Positions 1 through 9,633 of a stretch of 64,000 nucleotides of DNA are shown here, in pieces (position 1 is the stretch's first letter; each line of letters begins with the position of its first letter). The position numbers were made by a program, and so were the translations under genes. The notes below the pieces were generated by a model that saw nothing but the letters and a program-made list of their open reading frames with translations, ran no database searches and was not told the DNA's origin. Location: NCBI GenBank assembly GCA_012932865.1, contig SAXG01000019.1, positions 62,001 through 126,000 on the forward strand, read 5' to 3'. Source of the DNA: Amylostereum areolatum. Lineage: Eukaryota > Basidiomycota > Agaricomycetes > Russulales > Stereaceae.

Positions 1-1
1 G

Positions 2-103
2 CCCACCGCCTGGGCTAGGAGCCTGTCGGCCGAAGATCGGAAAAGCGTGATGGACGCGCTTCAAGCTCAGCCGAAGGTGGAGGAGAAGAAGGAGGGTTTT
101 TGA
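2..103 (+). CDS. Gag, C-terminal fragment of element 1
   Basis: An open frame enters from the left edge and ends with TGA at 101-103. The encoded tail is charged, with LSAEDRK followed by a Glu/Lys-rich stretch ending KKEGF. I infer that it is the Gag C terminus because it lies directly 5' of the protease-RT frame and in a different frame from it. About 330 bp separate it from the pol ATG; that stretch holds a short run of TTTGGATAC-like repeats (about 345-410) and no convincing domain. Confidence 0.5.
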   Translation, partial: PTAWARSLSAEDRKSVMDALQAQPKVEEKKEGF

Positions 104-434
104 GGGGGCTGACGATGTACACGGCATCTGAAGCCCAAGTTTCTGTTTCTCGCCTGTCTGGTTTTGTGGCACCTCGGTGGCCTGGTTCTCGTTTACATAT
201 GCGCATTGTTGATTCGGACTGTACTACTACGGGGGATATCCCCATTATGACTTCTCTTACGGACTCTATCGGTACGGGCACGCGTCCCGTTGTTATTTTA
301 GATACTCAGGCTTCGATTTGTGAGCCTTCGGCTTTGGATACGGCATTCGGTTTCGGCCTCAGTTTTGGATACAGCTTTGGATACGGACTCGGTTTTGGAT
401 ATGGACCCTGTGAAGTCAGGGACAACGCCGTGCG

Positions 435-2912
435 ATGGAAGGGGCACAGGCGCCCAAATCATGTTATATGGCACCTGGAACGGCTCAATGGACGCTTCGT
501 CGCTTAAGGGAAGACAAACCCGAAAGTGCGATTGCAATCCTTCGCATCTGGACACACCATCGACGTCGTGACGAGGCTACTTATGAAGCCATCAAGGAGA
601 TAACTAGCATGGAAGATGAATTAGCATGCCAAGCTCTACTAGAGCTCGCCACTCCCATGCAGTTCATACGCTCCTCCAACGCCAAGGAACAAACGGTCAT
701 TCCCACACAACTTGTGGTAGATTCCAAGCGCATTGTCAAAGCTCTCGCACTCCTGGACAGTGGTTGCACTGGCTCGTGTATCAACACGAAGTTTGTGCAG
801 GAAAATCACATCCCCACGCGACGGACTGCTCGCCCAATCCCAGTACGAAATGCAGACGGCACTCTCAACGCAGGAGGTCCCATCACGGAATATGTCACAC
901 TTCGCCTAAATATTCAAGACCATGAAGAAAACATTGACCTGGCGGTCTCCAATCTAGGAGATACGGACCTTTTCATTGGACATGAGTGGCTAAAGAAGCA
1001 CAACCCTCACATCGACTGGAAATCCGGGTCAATTGAATTCGACCGATGCCCTATCAGCTGCTCTCGTCCCCCTCCCCTCCTCAATATTGATGATGATGAA
1101 GAGGAGGAGGAAGAGCCAGTCCACATGGAAAAAGATGAGCAGCTGTTTGCTTTCGACTGGGATGGCTACAAAGCGACATACCACATCCGGACCCATGCAT
1201 CGGACATTGCAATTGAAGAGCACGCTAAGAAAAAGGAACAAACCTTCTCTGAGCGAGTCCCAACGGCGTACCACAAATTCAAGGACATCTTTGACAAAGA
1301 CGACTTCTACAAGCTCCCTGAGCGACGCCCATGGGACCACGCCATTGAGCTCACTCCTAACTTCAAACCGGTCGATTGCAAAGTTTACCCCCTCACATTG
1401 GACGAGCAGAAGCAACTGGACGCCTTTTTGGAAGAGAACCTGAGATCTGGCCGGATCCAACCGTCCAAATCACCCATGGCCTCCCCATTTTTCTTCATCA
1501 AGAAAAAAGACGGCTCGCTACGTCCTGTGCAGGACTATCGAAAGCTCAATGAGATGACAATAAAGAACCGTTACCCGCTCCCGCTCATCCAAGAGTTGGT
1601 TGACAAGCTTAAAGGAGCACGGCACTTTACCAAGCTCGATGTCCGATGGGGGTACAACAATGTTCGGATTAAAGAAGGGGACGAGTGGAAAGCTGCATTC
1701 CGCACGAACAAAGGTCTCTACGAGCCTACGGTCATGTTCTTTGGACTCACCAACTCCCCGTCCACGTTCCAAGCCATGATGAATGACCTGTTCAAAGACT
1801 TGATCCACCAAGGAGTCGTGGTCGTCTATTTGGACTACATCCTCATCTTCACACATACGCTAGAAGAACATCGTCGGATAGTCAAGGAGGTCCTTCGGAT
1901 CCTGCGAGAAAACAAACTCTATCTGAAGCCAGAAAAGTGCGAGTTTGAGAAAGCAGAAATCGAATACCTGGGCATGATTGTCGGCGGAGGAAGGGTTCGC
2001 ATGGATCCAGCAAAGGTCGCGGCAATCACCAATTGGCCAGCCCCCAAAACGAAGAAACAACTTCAATCGTTTTTGGGCTTTTGCAACTTCTACCGTCGCT
2101 TTATCAAGGACTTCAGCGGCATTGCTCACCCAATGACTAAACTCACTGGGAAGACGGAATGGGTCTGGGACACCCCACAGCAGGAGGCTTTTGAGGAACT
2201 CAAGCGACGTATAACATCGCAGCCAGTTCTAGCAATCCCTACAGACGATGGGCAGTTCCGTGTCGAGGCAGACTCCTCTGACTATGCCACGGGCGCGGTA
2301 CTTTCGCAACAACAGGACAATGGCAAATGGCACCCGGTCGCCTTCCTCTCAAAGTCCCTCAGCGAAGCTGAGAGGAACTATGAGATTTATGACAAGGAAT
2401 TACTGGCTATCATGACGGCGCTAGAGGAATGGAGACAATACCTCATGGGGGCACGACAGGAGTTTGAAATCTGGTCGGATCATCGCAATCTCACGTACTT
2501 CCGCAAGGCGCAGAAGCTAAATCGGAGACAAGCACGATGGTTAACGGAGCTACAAGAGTATCATTGTACGCTACTCCACAAGCCTGGCAAAACAATGGGT
2601 AAACCCGATGCTATTTCCCGACTAGCGGGCCTTGAGAAGGGGGAGAAAGACAATGAAAACATTGTCCTCCTGAAACCAGAACTCTTTCGCGCCCTCAACC
2701 ATGCAGGAATTATAACCAATGGACCTGACAATGTCTTCATTGAGCGGATTCAGGAGGCTACCTTACTCCGAGACCATGCAGTAGAACGCGCCTTAGCACT
2801 CAAAGTGAAGGGATGGCTGGAACACGCAGACTGGAATGGTCACCTGGCAACACAGACTCTATGTCCCAAGAGACAAAGGACTCCGTGCAGACATCATCCA
2901 AGCTCATCATGA
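435..2912 (+). pseudogene. Element 1 pol: protease, reverse transcriptase, RNase H
   Basis: An 825-codon frame. The aspartic protease motif LLDSG lies near 745-765. RT spans about 1300-2000, with the conserved stretch around FFIKKKDGSLRPVQDYR. RNase H follows, with its D-E-D residues in VEADSSDYATGA, YDKELLAI and WSDHRNL. The RT active site near 1827-1845 reads VYLDYILIF instead of Y-[LM]-D-D, so the second metal-binding aspartate is Tyr (GAC to TAC) and polymerase activity should be lost. The frame closes about 80 bp after the integrase frame opens (frameshift near 2833-2845), so no gag-pol product can reach integrase without a shift. Annotated as a dead copy. Confidence 0.93.
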
Positions 2913-4278
2913 CGGCCCGCTTGTCGGTCATCCAGGACGATACAAGACCCACGAGCTCATCACGCGCAACTACTGGTGGCCTGCCATTAGAGACGATGTC
3001 CGGAAATATGTTGAAGGATGTGAGACCTGCCAACGTACCAAGATTAGACATGATCGCATTGCCGCTCCACTCCACCCACATGACCCGCCACAAGCGCCTT
3101 GGGAGCATGTATCCATCGACTTTGTCATGCCGCTCCCAGTCTTGGATGGAAAAGACGCCATCTGCAATGTGAACTGCATGGGTACCAAGCAGGTTGTATT
3201 CTGGGCCACGACCAAAGACCTAACGGAGGACGAACTCGCCTTCGAGTACCTACGCGAGGTGGTCCCCCATCATGGAATTCCTAGAAAGATCGTCAGCGAC
3301 CGTGGCAGCGTGTTTGTCTCCAAATTCACCACGGCATTGTTCCAACTGCTAGGCATTGAAGGGAACCCGTCCACGGCGTATCACCCTCAGACGGATGGAC
3401 AGACCGAACGCTCCAACATGACCATGGAAAACTACCTTCGCATCTTCGTCAATCAGCGACAAGACAATTGGACACGTTACCTCCCACTTGCCATGACTGC
3501 GCTCAACAACATGGTCCATAGTTCGATTGGGATGTCTCCCAACTTTGCCAACTATGGTCGGGAACTCTACCTGGGGACAAACCCTCGACGTGAGACAGAC
3601 AACCCATCGGCGAACGAGTTTGCACAACGCATGCGAGACATCTATGAGGAAGCCTGCTCTGCGCTAAAGGCAGCACAGGACGATCAAAAGTGCTTTTACG
3701 ATCGCAAGAAGGACGAACCAATAGATTACAAAATTGGCGACTTCGTCTGGCTGGAAGCCAAGACTAGAGATGGCCAAACCGTAATCAAAACGGCACGTCC
3801 TATGCAAAAGCTAGATGACAAGCGCTTTGGTCCTTTCGAAATCCTAGAGAAAGTCGGAGCATCGGCTTACAAGCTTCGCCTCCCTACATCCTGGTCACGA
3901 AAACATCCGGTCTTCAACGAGTCCCTCCTATCTCCACACAACGGTCCCGCCTTTGACAACCAGAAAACACCTGCACCTCCACCCCCAGAGTTAGTCCAAG
4001 GAGAGGAAGTCTATGAGGTCGAAAAGATTATAGACTCCAAGAAAGTTGGTCGCGGCTTCAAGTACCTTGTCAAATGGAAAGGCTACCCAGACAATGACAA
4101 TACTTGGGAACCTCTTGCCAATCTCCAGAATGCCAAGAAACATATCGACGACTTCCACCGCGAGCACCCGGGTGCCCCGAAACCTGCACGCCTTAATCGT
4201 TGGGAACTCCTGGCGGAAGAGGAAGCTGGATCTGATTGCGACGAGGACGTCGAATCTAAGGAAGGGGTGATGTCATGA
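2836..4278 (+). pseudogene. Element 1 integrase with chromodomain
   Basis: A frame of 480 codons continuing pol in another frame. It opens with an H2C2 zinc-binding region (GHPGR, THEL, CETC at about 2925-3035). The rve integrase core keeps Asp in VSIDF, Asp in VSDRG and Glu after YHPQTDGQTE. The stretch that normally reads as a VVDR-type strand is NVNCMGT here and looks mutated. The chromodomain is at about 4010-4170, with the conserved YLVKWKGYP and NTWEP. The frame ends 8 bp inside the LTR, the usual compact arrangement. It has no start of its own that I trust, being the 3' half of a frameshifted pol. Confidence 0.92.
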
Positions 4279-4726
4279 ACGGTCTATAATTTTCTTTTTT
4301 ACTTTACATCGGTTACACGCTTTAGGACTTATTGGCTTATCACCGGTCCGGCTCCACTTCGGCCCGGACCCGGTTCATCTATATCCCACCCGGGCCCACG
4401 TGACTCATCTCGGCCCAGGTCTGACTCCTTTCCCCTGACTCATGCTGTACAATACTGACTCGTGCTGTGCTCTTTTACATACGACTGCTTACTACTAGGT
4501 CTGCTTACTGATCGCCGTGTATCGGTTGCTTACCTAAGTCTCTCTCCTCTTGTGTATATAAGGCTCGCTCTTGCTGTACATATCCCTTATCTCGAGCTAG
4601 TCAATTCTACCCACTTTGCTTGCTTTCCCTCGTCTGTCGCTGTGTCTGATCGGCTCCCCTCTGTCATCCTCATCTTCTAGTCAGCTGTGTCGAAACTTGG
4701 TGCTGTCGCACTAGTCGTTGCTGACA
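4271..4726 (+). repeat. 3' LTR of element 1 (456 bp)
   Basis: Begins TGTCATGAAC and ends GTTGCTGACA, the TG...CA form of LTRs, directly after a purine-rich tract (4255-4270). A TATA-like TATATAAGG near 4555 marks the likely U3/R promoter. The reverse-oriented solo LTR at 33475-33926 matches it end to end. Only 18 bp (4727-4744) separate it from the next LTR. Confidence 0.93.
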
Positions 4727-4744
4727 GGTCGGCATACTGGGTGG

Positions 4745-5164
4745 TGTCAGAAACACAGTTTATGAGACCGATGAACCGCCTAAGTCGCGACGATGAGAGG
4801 AGCGAGAAGAAGATGGATTCAAGAGTGCCGGGGTCTAGGGTAGTGCAACGTGCACTACAGTACCGTATGACGAGATGGACAGTCTGAGGAAAAGGGAAAA
4901 GGGATACTGTCCTTATATACAAGTGGGAACAATGGTGCGATGCGATGTGATAGTGGTGCAAGCGGGGGGAACAATAAGAAAGGAGTCATGGGGCGGAGGA
5001 CGAAGGTCCGGAGCAATGATGTCATAGATAAGGATGCGGAACCCCGCTCGGAAGTCCGGGCAATGACGTCGTTGGAGCATGTGATGCGAAGGAAAGTCAT
5101 GTGCTGTGACGCGTCACTTGTACAAGGTCTGCAAATGAAGAAAGAAATGGAGCGATCCATGACA
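4745..5164 (-). repeat. 3' LTR of element A
   Basis: On the + strand it runs from TGTCAGAAAC to GATCCATGACA. It aligns without gaps to 18465-18884. By eye there are seven differences, six of them CpG transitions with the mutated state always in this copy. The adjacent internal bases (5165-5180) are the reverse complement of the polypurine tract seen in element B. Confidence 0.93.
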
Positions 5165-8000
5165 TTACCCCCCCCTTTAAGACGCGCTTTCGCCTGGAGC
5201 GTGATGTCATCTGCAAGGGTGGATGCGAGGAAATCGTCAAAGGAGATGCCGAGGGAACGCACAGGGCGGGGCGCATTTGGATGGCGCTTGTGGAAAGCGT
5301 CAATCATGTCGGTAACCTTTGAGAGCGACGAACGCGGGAGCCAGGTGTTTTCGGAGTCGGGATAGCTGGCCCACTTGACGAGGTACTGAATACCTTTCTT
5401 GTTACGAGTTGGTTTAGAGTCGACAATGTCTTCAACGTCGTATTCTTCTTCATCGTCAATGAGGTCTGGTGGCGGCTGTTCATAATTTGGCCCGTGAGTG
5501 GCTGTCTCCTTGTACGCAGTGGGCAGCGAGGCATGGAAGACTGGATGGATTCACCATGTCTTCGGCAGCTTCAAGCGGTTGTTGACTGGGCTGATGACGT
5601 CAATGATTTCTAAGGGTCCAAATCGTTTGGCAGCAAGCTTAGCTTTCGGTCTCGTCGTCTTTAGATTTTTGCCTTCTAGCCATACTTTGTCTCCTACGGC
5701 AAACTGCGCTGATTTGCTGACCGTGTCGCCATTGTAGTGCTTCATCAAGTCTGATGCGAGGGCAAGGCTGGCCTTGATCTCCTGTCGGACTTCTTCAAGT
5801 TGACGGAGGCGTTCTTCAACTGCGGGGACCTTTGAGGACGGGTTTACGGAGGGGTACATTTTCGGGAGGAAGCCGTAGAGGACTTCAAAGGGAGCCTTTC
5901 CAGTAGCTGCATGGGTGCGAGAGTTGTGAGAAAACTCGAAGAAGGGCAACCACTTCACCCAGTCGTCTTGACGGTAGTTGCAGAATACTCGCAGGAACTG
6001 CTCGAGGTTCTGGTTCTCGCGTTCGGTTTGGCTGTCTGTCTGTGGGTGATACGCTGTGCTGAGGGCGGACTTGATCCCGAGCTTCTCGTTGAGTGTACGC
6101 ATCACCTGTCCAGCAAATTGGGGTCCACGATCCGAGATGATCTTGTCTGCTAAGCCGTAGTGTCGGTATACCTTGTCGAAGAGAATGTCGGCCGTGCCAT
6201 CACTGGTGATCTTCGTTGTACATGGGGTGGTAACCACCATCTTGGTGAGGCGATCGACCACGACATTGACGGCGTTATAGCCTTCGCAGTCAGGGAGTTT
6301 GACGATGAAGTCGGTGGAGATGACGCCAAATTGTCGATCGGGTACTTCGTTTGGGATCATGTCGACGTGGGGTCGGCTGCTCTGTGTCTTCGTCGACTGG
6401 CAGGTTGCGCATCCTGCTACAAAGTCGCGAACAAAGACAGACATGCCAGGCCACCAATATTCACGACTCACAAGCTCGTAAGTCTTGAAGCGACCGGGGT
6501 GTCCAGCCAGGGGAGATTCATGGTACATTTTGACAATGTCGCGTCGCAACTCGTCATCCGCAGGGACATATACCTTTCCTCTAAACAGGACCAGGCCTTC
6601 TTCGTAGTTCCACTCTTGAAGGTTCTTGACGAGTGTACGCGGTCCGTTTCGTAAGATGGCGTCCAGGGCTTGAACGACCTCGATGTCCTTGGTTTTGCAG
6701 TCGCGGATACGTCGTCGGAGTTCGACATCACCGAGGGAGGTTACTGCTCCTGGCCTTGTTGCGCGTACTTGGAAGTACTTGGGGTCAAGCAAGACGCGCT
6801 CCTTGTTGTTGTTTTCAACACCATCCTTGTGATCGGGTCGTCGAGACATTGGATCCGGGCGGTGGGAAATTCCTGGTTTATGAACGAGCGAGAAGTCAAA
6901 TCGAGTGAGGAATAGAGCCCAACGTGCCTGTCGGCGGCTCAGCTTCTGTGCCGTCTTGAAGTGCTCCAGGTTCTTGTGATCTGTCCAGATTTCGACGGTG
7001 TCGGGGGCGCCTTCGAGGTAGTGGCGCCAGGCTTCAAGCGCACGGATGATCGCAAGTAGCTCCTTGTCGTAGATGTCGTAGTTCCGTTCCGGTTCCGACA
7101 GGGCCTTGGACAGATACGCCACTGGATGCCAGTGACCGTCGTCGCCTTTCTGCGAGAGTATACCTCCAGTAGCAAAGTCCGAGGCATCGACTTCAACGAG
7201 GTACGGCTTCTTTGGGTCAGGCATGACCAAGACGGGGGAGGAAGTAAACGCAGCTTTCAGTGCGTCAAACACAGTTTGGCAGTCCGTCAACCAGTCCCAT
7301 GTGCAGTCCTTCTTTGTCAGGTCAAATAGGGGTCGTGCAACCTTGGAGAAGTCCTTGATGAAATGTCAGTAGAAGTTGCCAAAGCCGAGGAAGGATTGCA
7401 CATCTTTGACCGTTCGTGGTATCGGCCAGTCCTGAATACCTGCTACCTTGACGGGGTCCATAGCGATCTTGTCATGCGAGATGATGAGTCCGAGGTATTC
7501 AACGGAGTCTTGCTCAAAGACGCATTTCTCCGGTTTGAGGAAGAGGTCATTGTCTTGCAAACACTGCAGAACCTGCCGCACTATGGCACGGTGTTCGTTC
7601 ATGGTGCGAGTGAACACCAAGATGTCGTCCATGTAGATGATGACCTTGCCCGAGTCGATGAGATCCTTGAACAGTTCATTCATCATTGCCTGAAACGTCG
7701 CGGGGGAGTTCATAAGCCCGAAAAACATCACCGTAGGTTCGAAGAGACCGCGATTCGTCTTGAACGCAGCCTTCCACTCGTCGCCTTCCTTGATGCGGAC
7801 ATTGTTGTAGCCCCAGCGAACATCCATCTTGGAGAAGATCTTTGCACCTTTGAGACGGTCGACAATTTCAGAGATCAGTGGCAAGGGATATTCATTCTTG
7901 ACAGTGCCCTTGTTTAATTCTCGATAGTCCTGTACGGGACGCAGCTTTCCATCCTTTTTCTTCACAAAGAAGAACGGACTCGCCTGAGGTGACTTCGATG
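5165..8000 (-). pseudogene. Element A pol, 3' portion (RT, RNase H, integrase, chromodomain)
   Basis: Read on the - strand from 8000 to 5165. RT keeps YMDD (near 7640), then RNase H and the H2C2 integrase with an intact core to about 5551, and a chromodomain tail near 5300-5480. Two in-frame TGA stops interrupt it: at 7366-7368, where B has CGA (NFYRRF in B), and just before 5551, where B has AGA (TWRIHP in B). Integrase is otherwise uninterrupted where B is frameshifted. Non-functional as it stands. Confidence 0.92.
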
Positions 8001-8005
8001 GGCGG
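8001..8005. repeat. Target-site duplication GGCGG, left side of element B
   Basis: GGCGG immediately precedes the 5' LTR of B and is repeated at 15037-15041 immediately after the 3' LTR. Five-base duplications are normal for Ty3/gypsy integrases. The duplicated bases belong to the RT codons of element A. Confidence 0.95.
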
Positions 8006-8425
8006 TGTCACGGATCACTCCATTTCTCTCTTCGTTTGCAGACCTCGTACACGCGACGTGTCACGGCACATGACTTTCCCTTGCATCACATGCTTCAACG
8101 ACGTCATTGCCCGGACTTCCGAGCGGGGTTCCGCATCCTTATCTATGACATCATTGCTCCGGACCTTCGTCCTCCGCCCCATGACTCCTTTCTTATTGTT
8201 CCCCCCGCTCGCACCACTATCACATCACATCGCACCATCGTTCCCACTTGTATATAAGGACAGTGTTTCTCTTCCCTTTTCCCTAGACTGTCCATCTCGT
8301 CATACGGTACTGTAGCGCACGTTGCACTACCCTAGACCCCGGCACTCTCGAATCTATTTTCTTCTCGCTCCTCCCATCGTCGCGACTTAGGCGGTTCATC
8401 GGTCTCATAAACTGTGTTTCTGACA
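8006..8425 (+). repeat. 5' LTR of element B (420 bp)
   Basis: Runs from TGTCACGGATC to GTTTCTGACA. It is nearly identical to 14617-15036, with a handful of differences by eye. A TATA box (TATATAAGG) lies at 8251, placing the likely transcription start near 8280. A TGG that could begin a primer-binding site occurs two bases after the LTR (8428), but I cannot match it to a particular tRNA. Confidence 0.94.
8251..8258 (+). promoter_or_regulatory. TATA box in the LTR of element B
   Basis: TATATAAG lies within U3 of the LTR, about 170 bp before the LTR end. The same octamer is in all four LTRs of this family and a similar one in the element 1 LTRs. It is the probable core promoter of the retroelement transcript. 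Confidence 0.6.
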
Positions 8426-8427
8426 CC

Positions 8428-9633
8428 TGGACAGTCTACCCCTACGCCTACCTCGCACCCCTCTCTCCATCTACCTCTGCCGTCTCTACGACGTTAAAAA
8501 CTCCCACCACGGACCTCCCGAACGCACCGGTTTTCCTCCCGTTCAACGGAAAGCCGATCACCCCCCGCGACGACACACCACTCCCCTACCCTTGGTCCGA
8601 TGCCGTCACCGTCAACTGCCTCGTCCCCGTACAGAACCTCTGCAAGAAAGATCCCTGGACCGCGCACGGCCTCAACTTCCGCATCTTCGAGTGGAGGTGG
8701 CACAAGGATCACGGTACTGTCGTCCTCGCCCTATACGTCCGGATCACTACGTGCATCAATGTAGATCTCGAACGCCTTGAATTCACCCTCCACGCCCCTA
8801 CCTACCACACATACCTCATCCAGGACGCCCCCAACCCGATCCTCCAAACCAGTTTCACCTCCGTCTCCCAGTTTAACCGCCGGACCCCCGAATCCACCCC
8901 GCCACCAGTCCTCCGTCCCACCATCAAGGGTAAGACCCTTCGTCGCCGCCACCACGAACATAAGATCCGCCAGGCAGTAAAAGCCGGCTACCTCACCAAG
9001 AAACTCCTCGGCCATCGCCCCATCGCGGCGGACTTCTTCTAGACCATCATCACGTCCTCCACAGCCCCTCGTCCCCCCACTCCGAACCTCCCCCCAGGTG
9101 TTTTTCGAGACTACTGTCCCGAAGAATACTATATCCTCACCTCGCAGCAGACTAAGGAATCCGTACGTTGGCTGCACGACGAACCAAACCGGCAACATCG
9201 AGACTGGTACTTCGACGACCGTGACGAACAACCCTACGTTGAAGAATCGGATTTTGCCACCGCTGCGGACGTTCTACAGCGCTTCCTGAACCCCCCTCCG
9301 ACCAACTCGCCCCCACCCCGTCGACGTACTGTAATCGAAGTCCCCGAAGGGATCAACCACAACGACACAACTGGGAAGTGGTACGCCTATAGACGAAACA
9401 AGAACGGAACCCCAGGACGATCAGTAGTTGAGTGGCAGCCCACTTCGTTCAGTCCCGTCCAAGATCACTGGTCGTGGCATCATAACCAGCAATTCCTCAC
9501 CCCCGCCGACTTCCTTGTCGCAAAACAAGTTGAGGACGAAGTTGAAGAAGCAGAAGAACGCCGACGAGAAACCCTACGCCGCCTTGATCAAGAACTCGCC
9601 CAATCCCTCACCGTCCCCCTCCCCTTCGACAAG
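8428..9633 (+). other. Gag N-terminal extension of element B: protein-like, no AUG, one in-frame UAG
   Basis: This frame is continuous with the Gag ATG at 9634 and reads as ordinary protein (for example FRIFEWRWHKD and DRDEQPYVEESDF). It has no Met codon in frame between the LTR and 9634, and an in-frame UAG at 9040-9042. Element A carries the same UAG on its strand near 17850, and a one-base difference a few codons upstream. The coding-like character followed by a shared stop suggests either a two-part leader read by suppression or a non-AUG start, or inactivation in a common source copy. I do not recognise a domain here. Confidence 0.55.

Larger units (their letters stand above)
1..4726 (+). 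mobile_element. Ty3/gypsy chromoviral retrotransposon, element 1 (5' part outside window)
   Basis: This is a metavirus-type LTR retrotransposon that starts upstream of the window. In order it shows the end of gag, a protease with DSG, RT, RNase H, an H2C2 zinc finger plus integrase core, and a C-terminal chromodomain, then a 456-bp 3' LTR preceded by a purine-rich tract ending at 4270. The domain order PR-RT-RH-IN-chromodomain is that of Ty3/gypsy chromoviruses, whose chromodomain targets integration to heterochromatin. The copy is inactive: the RT catalytic motif has lost an aspartate and a frameshift separates RNase H from integrase. The solo LTR at 33475-33926 belongs to the same family. 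Confidence 0.95.

Noticed and set aside
4727..4733. GGTCGGC shared with 18891-18897, as a possible common target site
   Set aside because: The 7-bp match is offset from the element edges and could be chance. Not usable as a target-site duplication.
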